A DNA stretch of 64,000 nt from Armillaria gallica (lineage: Eukaryota; Basidiomycota; Agaricomycetes; Agaricales; Physalacriaceae), in NCBI GenBank assembly GCA_037576215.1, contig JBANDB010000004.1, forward strand, positions 6,324,001 through 6,388,000. The letters run 5' to 3'. The translations under genes were made by a program, and so were the position numbers. Positions within the stretch are counted from its first letter, which is position 1; each line of letters starts with the position of its first letter. Shown piece by piece: positions 32,511-42,886 of this stretch. The notes under the pieces are model-generated. The model was not told the DNA's origin and ran no database searches. It saw nothing but the letters and a program-made list of their open reading frames with translations.

Positions 32511-34614
32511 CTGGAAGATGAGGCAACGACAAGAGGATTGTGGAAATCGAGAAAAACTTACTTTGAAGGAGCAGAGCGGCTTTGTGCAAGATCAGAGTCT
32601 TACGCGGACTGAGTCAGTTTGCCAATTGCTCCCAACGTGTTTTTCGTACATCCCGACTCCAATTGGGTATTGCTGTGCACCGCCCTCGCGTAAGTGAGCG
32701 TAGTTCTGCTTTGGTCTTCCATACCCAAAGCGATCGAAGACACTGGTCAGGACTCTTACTAAATATGACTCTGCAATGTAATGCAGCGGTAAACCAGGGA
32801 AATGAAATCACCGTGATCGCACTTTGTGAGTGAGTTCCTGTCATGAGTGAACAGAACAACTTACTTCCTCCTTACTAAAGGTCTATTGGGTGTTAGTCCG
32901 CAAAAGTTGAGGTCTAACTCTGTATCTCTGTCTGATTGTTGACGAAAATCTACCTCTTGCACGTAATTCTAGCAAGCTCTTGGTAAGGGTCATTTTCCCT
33001 GTAAACTTTGGAATTTAGAGTCATAGCATCTATCTCCATATACCATTCTCCGGTAGCCCGAGTGCGGGCGCGCGACATGTACTGCGGCGCTGCTCACGGT
33101 CGCGCGCCTAAAGGCCAGCCAAAATAACCTTCGGAGACTTCACGCTCCCACGAGTTCTGATGGTTGACGCGTCCTCAATTCATGGTGGCCCCACCCCCGC
33201 AATGAAGGCTGTGCTGATCCTGAGGCGGCATTAGGCTTCTTCTCGACCCTGAGTTCGGGACTTCATGCTCTCATCGAAAAAGAGGTATGTGGCGACGCCT
33301 CTATCGGTGCATTAATTGCTTTCTTGACGCGAATTTTCTCTTTCCACAAGAAATAATGTCCATAGTCAAGTGTTCTATGCCTTTGAACGGACGACGACTC
33401 TTTCTTACTACGGCACTGGGCCGGTGAGTTACGAGATCTAGGATCAATCGAATGCTTGTTTTGGTGGATCCCGGAGCCCACGCGCCCGTCTTGGTTGGCA
33501 AGGTCTGTGCCCAGCATTGCGCTCGTTCCTCGACTCTCTGACTCGTTCGGTCCTATTAGTCTCGGCTTTCTACCTTGACTTCGCATCTCGCCTTGCCTCG
33601 TGTTCGTTCCATTCTTTGAGACACTGTCTATTTCTCATGTTTTCTCCGACAGCACTGGTCATGTTCCGATAGCATACCTTGCTCGGCTTTCCGAAGAACC
33701 TGGTAGTCATTGCCTTACCTCCAATAGGTCCTAACATCCAATCCACTGTCGAAAGCTGTTCCCTAACATGAGGCGTTATTGCTAGATTCGTTGGAATTGC
33801 CGGTATAAAATGGTACGTCCCAATAGTCGTTCTTATCCTCTCTCAATGAATCTTATAAAGTCTTGTCCTTACTGCAGAAGAAGACTGTGTTGTGCCCGAT
33901 ATTGTGCTCTTGGATATTACCGCAGGTCGACATACAAAGACACTACGATGCCTAAATTTCTTTCAAAGCGCTCCTCTACTTCATCAAGAGTTTTCAAGTT
34001 GAAGAACAAGAGACGACGTAGGAAATCAACCTGGTGGGGTCCACCTTTCAGAATTAAATATCCGTCGATATATCATTGACCGACTCCGGTACAGACCCGA
34101 CAGAATTTTACCTGCAATTCAAGGAAGCTGGTACCGATGGTCTGTGCTTTATTATTGATTCTGCAATTCTCAAGTATCCGCCGCGTGATTCCTCTGTATG
34201 AGGTTTATACCTCAATTTTCCAGGTCATTTTCGGACGTAAATTAGCGACGTTCAACTCGCCCACGGTATTCGTCGCGCACACAAACATGATTTCAGTTTC
34301 GAGCAAAGTCAAAGACCTCTTTGGCACATTCGCGCGCATTAGTCCAAGGAGTCATTCAAACACCCTGACCTGAGACTTTGGCAAATGGTGAGTTGGGTAG
34401 TACAGTATGTAGATTTCTTAGCTAGCTATCTGTACTGTACGCCACGGCCGTTTCTACAGCGGACCATGCCGTGTAATATGATGATGAGTAGTAGTAGCCG
34501 TTACCGGCAAGAGGGAACAGCCGGAGTTGACGTCATTGGCCTAGAAGTATTAGTAATATTATAGACAGCACTTTGTTCCACGACTAGACTTTGACTAGAC
34601 TACCGCGAACTGTA
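32511..34614. other. Gene-poor interval
   Basis: Up to ~32700 an alternative frame (IDEMWGPHTDWKMRQRQED) may be a further exon of the preceding gene. Beyond that there are only short frames. One at 33810-34079 encodes a very basic 89-residue product (KNKRRRRKSTW) with TATAAAA directly before its ATG, too close to be its promoter. A short ATGATGAGTAGTAGTAG microsatellite lies at ~34478-34495. Confidence 0.45.
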
Positions 34615-36344
34615 ATGTCTACTTCGTCTCCAGACACGCTCGTGTATACAAATGCAGGTTTTACGGACCTTGATGATTACCCACGACCCCAGGTGACATT
34701 CTTGCCCCCAGCGAACTCGAGCATCACTATTATGGGAGGTGCGCCACTTTATCCTTCACGGATCCTCCTTGAAAACACTGCTAATGGAGGCTTGTGATCT
34801 CTCGCAGTGATGCTTCCCCATTCTTCCGACTACGACAATGGTGCAGGACCAGATAACACCCTCTTCCAGATTATCAGAAACCGTCATGAGGTTATTATAT
34901 CTGGACCTCCGTTACTGAGTGGCGCTGATGATAGAGGATGTGTGATTCAACTGGAAAAGATTGTACGTCGCTTTCGCCCTAATTGGGACAGCAATTTACA
35001 TATTCTTTTAGGAAACACTTTTGGACACAGTACCTTTCGATGAGATTAATCGGGCCACGCTGTATATCACAGGAGATGGGAGGGCTCGCCTTATACCTGA
35101 TATCTTTAGGATAATTCCGGAGATACCCTTCTTATCTGGGGTGCGGTGTATCGAGGACAGTGAGCTCAAGACGACATCCTGGTTATATATAGGCTGGAAG
35201 CTCGCTCTTTTAGATGGGATACCAGTCGGTATGAACAATATCTACGAATTCATAATCGTACAACTGACCTGGATTGGAATACAGAAGTTGAATATGCCTT
35301 TGATATGGAGACTTCTGACGCTTTACGGGGCAGAGTCGAAGCCTTGAGACAACTCTTGCCATTAGACCTGACGACCCCACTTCTGGCCTTTCTTGTCAGT
35401 GATGGCGCCATCTATGGTATCGTCACCCAAATTGAGGATGCTCAGCCAATGTCCTATGCTGACCGAAGTTTGGTGAGGCTATTCTTGGTTTTTCTTAACG
35501 AAGTGTGTCCTAATTACGCCCCCAGGTATATTCAGCCTTTGCGAAGCTACAGAAGCATCACATCTATCTGACTGAACGCGACTATGAACCCGATGACCTT
35601 GTCATAGTTGGAGATAAAGTTCGATTCATACGGGAATTCACTGGAAACTGGGAGAGTCTTGTCTTTGCATTCGATCCAAATATTCATGATCAGAAAACTC
35701 TTGCGGAAGCCCAGAAGATTCACTGGCAAGTGGCTGAGCAACTCTTCGAGACGCTCGCACCTGGTACTGAGCTTCGCGAACTCTGGGCTTCACCGGACTT
35801 TACCACGCGTCCTACAGAGGCTTACAGCATCCTCAACATCGCTTTTGCTCCTGAAAAGCCTCTTGGTATGCTTGCTTTCATGACGAGCACTACGTCTTCG
35901 AGCGGCAGTAATACGTCTTTGTCGAAGAAGAGGAGACTCATGGGATCGTCCTCGAGCGGCAGTAATACACCTTTGTCGAAGAAGAGGAGACTCATGGGAT
36001 CGTCTCAAGCGGCAGCAACGTATCATTCTGTCGCTGAACCCTCGTCGAGCTCCAACGAAGCTTTCCATTCGTCTCCTTCAGATGAATCAATCGATTCGTC
36101 CACTGCCACCTCTGATAGACCTTTGAACATTTCTAAACGGTCCTCTGCCACGCGACGGTCTGTCTTTCTCTACGACTACCTCAGTATTCCTACCTCCGCT
36201 GCTCTTCCTTACTCTACTAGACTCCGTGGGGTGTCTTCCATCCAATCCCCTTCTTCGATTCGCTCCGTCATACCGTTACCACCTGACGATTCTGACGTTG
36301 CCGGGGTTCAGTCTAGCCATGGTTGGCTGGAAGAAGTCCCATGA
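34615..36344 (+). CDS. Orphan 500-aa protein with internal 18-residue repeats
   Basis: Five exons, 34615-34738, 34808-34962, 35012-35228, 35285-35472 and 35526-36344; all phases agree, 501 codons. The first ~350 residues look globular (TLYITGDGRARLIPDIFRII, WLYIGWKLALLDGIPV, GDKVRFIREFTGNWESLVF) but match no family I know. The last ~150 are Ser-rich and disordered. They begin with two exact-phase copies of SSSGSNT(S/P)LSKKRRLMGS (54 bp each, 35895-36002) and the start of a third; each has KKRR, a possible nuclear localisation signal. A broken partial copy of exons 4-5 with its intron lies at 37538-37821. Confidence 0.7.
35895..36002 (+). repeat. 54-bp in-frame tandem duplication
   Basis: Units 35895-35948 and 35949-36002 differ at three bases; tctcaagcggcagcaacg at 36003-36020 looks like the beginning of a worn third unit. 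Each unit encodes 18 residues with LSKKRRLMG. Confidence 0.95.
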
Positions 36345-37537
36345 TCTGGTTTCGGTTTGCTCGACGTTCGTCTCTTCACCACAATATGTGCTGGTCTTTC
36401 TGTTTTTTCTAATCGAGCTGAATTCTTTTTTTTTTCCCACGACGTTTACATCTATAAGGCGTGAGAGGGGGATGGTGGTGCGGGGTCACGTTTGGTTGAG
36501 GTGCTGGTTGGAGAAATTTGGGAAAAGTGATGGTGACAAGAGCTATCGGGTTCGAGTCTCAGAAGATGAAATCTCTTTACATTTGGCCGCTTAGCGGTGA
36601 TTTAACTACAGCCGAAAAGTTGTTCAATACACCTACCACATATCATCTGGTAGATGTACAATTTTAATCTACTTCGCCCTTCTTTGCCGAACGATCGGTT
36701 GCAATGTCACTAATAAGTCTGACTGACTCATCTTCATGCAGATCGTTGATTCTGGTTTACGAGACTATGCAGGAAGAAAGTCAATAGGAGGTTCAACTCT
36801 TAGATAACTCTTAGACTGCCTGCTAGGATGCTGATGAAATGTTTGCATGTATTTCGAGCCTTGGCAGTAGTCGTGGACCTTTCCTCCTGTGGCCACAGCA
36901 CATGGTTCGTCATGTCAGGGCTGTGTGCCCGGCCGTTCCTTATTGGGACCTTGTGCCGGTAACAACACCAACAACACCATAGCAACACCTCCTTTGTCCT
37001 ACCTCCAACCTCCAGCCTGAAGAATATAGCCGCCTTAATAATGCACCTCGAATACTTAATTGAGAACGTTAGCGAGCATACATAATTGACTACACGAGGC
37101 CTGGCCAAATCTATTCGCCAATCACGACCAAACACATTGCTCACCTCTCTTCAAGTTCTTCAAGACTTCAATTCTTACGAATTCCTTTAGTGCAAGATTC
37201 TGATTCTGGTGGCGAAAGGCTGTATTGTTGTAGTACAGTTGTACTGCCTACCCGCAAGTTGTCAAGTTTGTCACGGGCTTTTCTGTTTCTGCTACTGTGT
37301 TGACACTTGGGTCCGACAGAAGAACCTCCCATATATAACGAACGCTAACACTCGCTCCTACCTAGTGGGTCCCTACTATCCATATCTAGTTTAATTGATT
37401 AATATCCTCTGCACTTCCAGGCTCTTGAGTCTACCAGAATTGCAGGAGCGCGCGCCCCGCAAGAGCGGTCATTAGGACTATATGCAATACCTGTCGTTGA
37501 CCTAGTAATGGCGAAAGCTACATTCTACTCCTGACAA
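36345..37537. other. Gene-free interval
   Basis: Includes a T10 run near 36424 and a GGTTCGAGTCTC word at ~36549 that resembles a tRNA B box but has no tRNA around it. No gene, and no repeat shared with the rest of the window was noticed. Confidence 0.5.
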
Positions 37538-37821
37538 CGTCACCCAAATTGAGGATGCTCAGCCAATGTCCTATGCTGACCGAAATTTGGTGAGGCTATT
37601 CTTGTTTTAAAAAAAAAGAAGTGTGTCCTGATTACACCCCCAGGTATATTCAGCCTTTGCGAAGCTACAGAAGTACCACATCTATCTAACTGAAGGCGAC
37701 TATGAACCCGACGACCTTGTCAGTTGGAGATAAGGTTCGATTCATACGGGAATTCACTGGAAACTGGGAGAGACTTGTCTTTGCATTCGATCCAAATATT
37801 CATGATCAGAAGACTCTTGCG
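37538..37821 (+). pseudogene. Partial duplicate of the 500-aa orphan gene
   Basis: Matches 35421-35705: the end of exon 4, the whole intron (with an added A-rich run, ttttaaaaaaaaagaag) and the start of exon 5. It keeps the intron, so it arose from DNA, not from mRNA. A 2-nt loss (cttgtcagttggag against cttgtcatagttggag) shifts the frame and ctgactgaa became ctaactgaa. It stops abruptly at ctcttgcg. Non-functional. Confidence 0.9.
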
Positions 37822-38161
37822 TACAGGAACTTGAAGCAAAATAATTCTACTAGTGCTTGCCGTTAGGCCACCGCTTGTCTCGATTCAGTCTAGGTAGCGC
37901 CTCTTTTCTTTTCCTTTTATTAACGTACAATGTTCTATGTTCTTATGCTCATATGTGATTTCCATCATCCGCGTGAAATTGAGCTAACATCATTTGCAGG
38001 CGTAACTCTTGCGTCATCTCGGTCCGGTAAGGTCCGGCGCCGCCAAGGTCATTTCTGATCGTCCTGTGAATTCGAATTCCCATCGTTCCACCACACCGTC
38101 ACCACCGCACAGGACGGCCAGCACGATTCCCTGCTCGAGACGCTCAATTACGACCTACATC

Positions 38162-38958
38162 ATGATGCAATTCACGACTTTCCTTATGCTGTTTTTCGGT
38201 CTCGTTCTCGTAGCGGAGGGATCTCCTTTCCCTGCTGGCCTGTCGAGCCGTTCCCAGGCTCTGGTTCATCGAACAACTCCGTATTTTCCTGATTCGCCAG
38301 CTTCATGTCCAATCTGCGAACAGGTGAGAGCTTTCTTTAGGCTTACGGCCTCGGGGGGAATAGTGGGCTCCTGTCTTTAGATGCGAATCTTCAGATAGGT
38401 AGCCGTGCTGTCATACTGACACCTGCTTTGACAGAATTATGCGAGTATTCAGAACTGTGCGGAGGCTGCACCTGTCCTAGCGAATTTTTCTATGGTATGC
38501 TAATTAATTTGCCAAGAGAGCTACAATAATTGTTACTTTAGATCATATTTAATCCTGGAGCTTTCGTCGATGTTATCCAATGCGCCTGTACGGAGACTTT
38601 CCAGTCTGTTTTCCCTCAATGTGTCGACTGGTACGTGCCTTGCTTGCCATCGTGTTTGTCGCAATTTTCATTTCGTGTTCGTAGCTTCCAGGCAACGAAT
38701 CAGACAGACATCCTAGAAGGCAATGACCTGCCCAGTATTGTCTCTGGAATGAGAAAGATCTGCGCATTGGAAAGTACATTACTGGGCAACGTATCAGAGT
38801 CGAACGGCGAGGTGACGGTCAGCGCTTCTTCCACGAGCTCAGCAAGTACGTCGGCGAGCTCGAGTGCAGCGATACCTAGAGCTATGCCTGTCTCTCTCTC
38901 CGGGTTGTGCGCCGTCCTTCTTATCCTTTCCCTCGGGATTTCTACGACAGTGCTGTAA
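38162..38958 (+). CDS. GPI-anchored cysteine-rich cell-surface protein
   Basis: Exons 38162-38323, 38435-38494, 38542-38630 and 38685-38958; all phases agree, 194 aa. The signal peptide is MMQFTTFLMLFFGLVLVAEG. The mature part has cysteines in CPICEQ, IQNCAEAAP, VIQCACTETFQ and FPQCVDCFQ, then a further one in MRKICALE. A Ser/Thr/Ala tail (VSASSTSSASTSASSS) leads to a C-terminal hydrophobic end, VSLSGLCAVLLILSLGI, the arrangement of a GPI attachment signal. An NQT and an NVS sequon are present. Typical of Agaricomycete wall or plasma-membrane surface proteins; no enzymatic domain. An alternative in-frame ATG follows immediately at 38165. Confidence 0.8.
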
Positions 38959-39169
38959 TGATGGATTATGACTTGTATGTATTGACGACGTGTAATGACT
39001 GACGACCAGTAACGATATTAATTATCATTATTTCTTGTATTAAAACCGTCCGACTGAGCAGGTTTATATGTTAATTAGCAGTTTGGCGATTGTTCAGATC
39101 GGTTACTAAAGCGGCGAATTGTTGTCGCGTATCGACGTGGCTGTGCTCTTTCCATCTTTTCAACTTTTG

Positions 39170-40138
39170 ATGGAATATGTAACTTCACTTCTCACGACGA
39201 TGAGCCTTGGATCCCACGGCAAGCGACGAGGAAGGAAACGAGCAATATCGCTCTCAACACCGCAGCCACCATCACCGCGAGTATTCTCTAGATGGAGCTC
39301 CGCCGAGATTCCAGATAGTGGATGGGCGTCGAGCGACTTTATGGTAGGCTCAGGAATGGTTATCATCCAGCCGTCGTCGCATAAGATTGTTGTCTGTTAT
39401 GATTCACTACGGAAGACGTACTTTCTACCCAAAGGAAGGAAGGATATAAGCGAATCATTGGAGGAGGCAGCCGTGAGAGAGGCATACGAGGAGGTGCACC
39501 TTTTTCTCCAATAACAACGCGCATATATTGACATTATACCAATACAGTCTGGCTACAAGGCCCAACACTTCCCATTGTACAAAGCTACCCGGGCACCTGC
39601 CCCACCTGAGAATCCTGGTGCGAGACATAGTCCCAATACGGAGCCAGCGTACATTTCGGTCCGTTCGTGGGGCCCCAAGAACGAAGATAATGGTGGCGAA
39701 TACCTCACTTTTTGGTATGTAGGACAGATAGGACCAGACGCTGTGAGTAATGCCTATCCTTGTCCCATGATACCTGAGTAATACGGGAGCCGGTAGAAGT
39801 GGACCTCGGGGACAGGGATGCCAGATGAACAGCATTACTCATCAAAATTGTACGAGTATGAAGATGCTTTGCGACTGCTGTGGGGAGGAATGCAGCAAAG
39901 AGTCTTGGAATACACCTGGGAACTTTATCTTGGGCACCTGGGAATGGAAGAGGAGATTCGGAAGCAGAGATGGAAAGCATATATCGACCAAAAATTCAAG
40001 GAACGGCGTAAGGACGGTGCGAAACTTACGGTTAGTCTGCGATTTTCAGGTACCGGATGCAAAATATTTTGTACTGAGGTGTATCTTCTAGGGAAAGTCA
40101 AGGGGTTCTACCCATCGAACTGCACCGCTAAGACGTAG
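39170..40138 (+). CDS. Nudix hydrolase
   Basis: Exons 39170-39493, 39548-39742 and 39797-40138, phases consistent. A second in-frame ATG at 39200 could be the start. The Nudix box spans the first intron: G-RKDIS-E-SLEEAAV-REAYEE-SG, matching GX5EX7REUXEEXG with all catalytic glutamates. It is preceded by YFLPKGRKD. Family members hydrolyse a nucleoside diphosphate linked to another group; PKGR and the size recall diphosphoinositol-polyphosphate or dinucleotide hydrolases, but substrate cannot be told. An Arg/Lys-rich N-terminus (HGKRRGRKRA) may direct it to the nucleus. The 3' end is less certain: gttagt...tttcag at 40031-40049 could be a tiny intron. Confidence 0.82.
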
Positions 40139-40516
40139 CGTTGAAGGAGAAGAGAATAGATAACTGTAACAGTCAATTTTCTACTCGCTAACAGTCACTC
40201 ACCTCCGTTCATAGGAACCATCTGCACTACCATACTGCAATTTCTCAAAGCCTGTAGCAATTATCGAACCATCTTGTATCCACTCTTTATCAAATTTTGT
40301 AGTGAGTCGACTTCTTTTCATTGAACACGTTAATCGCTTTTGTATCCAAAGCTTGACGGGTGAGACACGGGAGTAACTGTATTGTGTGGACGAAACAGGC
40401 AATTATTGTTCAGAGCAACACGCGGGGTGCTACACCTCCTTGCACAAACAAGACGACACAAGTTCATCTTCAAGAACGGGATTTGTTGTCTTCTTACCTC
40501 CTGCCACCAGCTAACT

Positions 40517-42886
40517 ATGGCTGATGAGTCGTTTGCTTCGACGTCCTCGGCCGAGGCGTCCGTTTTTCCTCGTCGTCGTCCTTTCGATGTCGGTGAATCG
40601 ATTAGCGGGTTCAAACGACGACGGTCTCCGAGTCCAGAGTTCGACGAAGAGGCAGACAGAAAGAGGCAGAGAATGCTACGCACCGTCCCCTCGAGGCTTT
40701 TCGCGCTTCCAGGTGGTCGTACGGCGTCCACGTCGATGCTGCCACCGCCCGCGCGCGCGTCAGTGTCGAACCCATCGCCTGACTTGTCACTGACACCTTC
40801 TCGCAGTCGGTTAGCCAGTCCCTCGGCCTCTGCACCCCCACTTCGACACAGTGCTTCCTTCACTACATTTCAAGATCTCGTAAGTTTTGCTATTCCTCAG
40901 TCTCTGTTATGATAACAACTAACAACCCTACAGTATGGAAGTACTGCTTCAACTCGTACTTGGACTCGCCATCCCGAATTAACAATCTGGGAGAGCAAAA
41001 CGTTTCGTGAAAAATTAAATGCAACGAACCCAAACTATGTGCCCCCGACGCTCTCCCGCAGCCAGTCTGTCTCGTCCCTCCGTTCTTCTGGCCCACCTGA
41101 GTTACATGACACGTCGACGAAGCATCACCTTCAGAAACGCGACGTGAACATTGACTTCAATCCCCCAGTCTCCTTCGACGACAATCTCCCGGGCGCCCTA
41201 GCGTGTTCCAAGTACAACATCCTGTTTTTTCCCCGCCGTAATCGTATCTTCTATAAGAAGCTGTCGTCCAACGACGTTGCCACCCAATTGTGCAAAGTCA
41301 AGGATGACAAGCTTACGGCCATGGCCATCGGGGCGTTTGGCTCGGAGGGTGTCGAGTCGATCGCAATAGCCTCCCGCGCAGGATTGATCGAGATCTGGGA
41401 TATCGAGACGATGCAGAAGCTTATCAGCTTTTCGACGAAGGCACCTGCTGCTCTTACTTGGGACGGACCCGTGCTGACGGTGGGCAACACTGAAGGCAGC
41501 ATAAGGCATTACGACACACGGTTGGACAAGGATAAGATGAAGAAGGGCTCGAAGGTTGTCAAATACCACAAGGCCATGATTACTAGGATCGCATACAACT
41601 TCAGCACCAGCAACCATATGTTCGCCAGTGGAGATGTCGATGGCAATATTTTGGTTTGGAATGCAAAGACCAACCAACCGATCAATGCAGGGGATCTCGT
41701 TCCCGAGTCTGCGAGGAGACTCAGAAGCGAAAGCTATCCCAAGGAAATCAAGCACAATGCGCCCATTACTGTAAGTACCCTATCGTTGCGCCGGACCCTA
41801 TATTGATTATCTTATCTCCCCTAGGCTATATCTTGGGCGCCTTGGAATTCCAAGCTCTTTGCAGCTGGTGATAAGAACGGCTTAACCCGGGCGTGGGTAG
41901 TGGAACCCACCTCTCCTATTTCCGACATCGTTCCTGGTCGAACAATGGATTACGGAACGCGCGTCGTCTCAATTCATTGGTCTTGCAACGTTAAGGAGTT
42001 TCTTACGGTTCACGGCGAGATAACGTCCAAATATAACCCCTCTGAACATGGCGAGATCCCGAAAGCTAATACAGTCGTATCGCATCATTACCCGAGTCTG
42101 TACGAGATTCATTCAGTGTCGATGGGCGATGACGTGCGAGGAAATATCTGCGGGAGCACCATGAATAGAGACGAGACGAAGATTATCTTGGCAGTTCCGC
42201 GACCGCCGGCAAATCCTCCACCTACTGAGGCGGAAATCGCGTCTGCTGCTGCTGCTAATGCTGTTCAGGCGGCTCTTGCGGCCATTGCGAGGGCGACGAG
42301 AAATGCGACCATGATGCGAACCTCTACTACGACTACGACGAGAGCCACCCCTACACCGGAAGCAAGTGCCGCGACGACTGCAGTTTCTGAGGGACCTGTT
42401 ATTGTGACAGCGGTAGCTACCACGTCCGGGCCAACAACCCTTTCCTCGACAGGGGCAGTCACTACACCTAGACGAAGAACTGGCGCAGCAACGGGAGGAA
42501 CTAACACGCCCAGACGAAGGACCGCCATCACGACAGAGATAGCCGCTACTTCGTCCCGAAGGGCCACTACTGCCACACAAGCTGCTACTCCTAGACGACG
42601 GTCCGCCACTACCACGACAGTAGGTGCTATAGCTTCTCTAACTACGGTTCCTGCAGCCAGGAGTGAAACGGCTCGAACTCCCAGGCGACAGAACGACACT
42701 ACCGGAGGGCCAACTACTGCCGCAGAGGGGCCTGCTACTACGACAGGTACAGCTACAGCGCCAACGAGGGTGCCAAAGAAGAAACGCCCGGTGAACGGAA
42801 AGCTGCATGTTTGGAACGCGTGGGGCATTCCATACGTCCCTCCGGAGCCTAGCATTGCAATGAGGCTGATGTCCTGTATTCGTTAG
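40517..42886 (+). CDS. Cdc20/Cdh1-like WD40 protein with a Thr/Ala-rich insertion
   Basis: Exons 40517-40879, 40934-41770 and 41825-42886; phases agree, 753 aa. The N-terminal ~120 residues are disordered and basic (FKRRRSPSPE). WD-type repeats follow: FPRRNRIFYKKLS, IASRAGLIEIWDIETM, VGNTEGSIRHYDTRL, FASGDVDGNILVWNAKTN, AISWAPWNSKLFAAGD. The final two residues are Ile-Arg, the tail by which Cdc20/Cdh1 activators bind the APC/C. Between KIILAVPR (~520) and GKLHVWNAWG (~717), inside the last blade, is a ~190-residue Ala/Thr-rich stretch with repeated TPRRR(T/S). I see no C-box (DRYIP) or KEN box. A divergent, perhaps meiotic, activator is likely; a non-APC WD protein is possible. Confidence 0.78.

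Noticed and set aside
42113..42855. Antisense frames of 155 and 196 codons opposite the Thr/Ala-rich insertion
   Set aside because: Simple-sequence composition keeps the reverse strand open; the sense frame is continuous with WD40 sequence on both sides.
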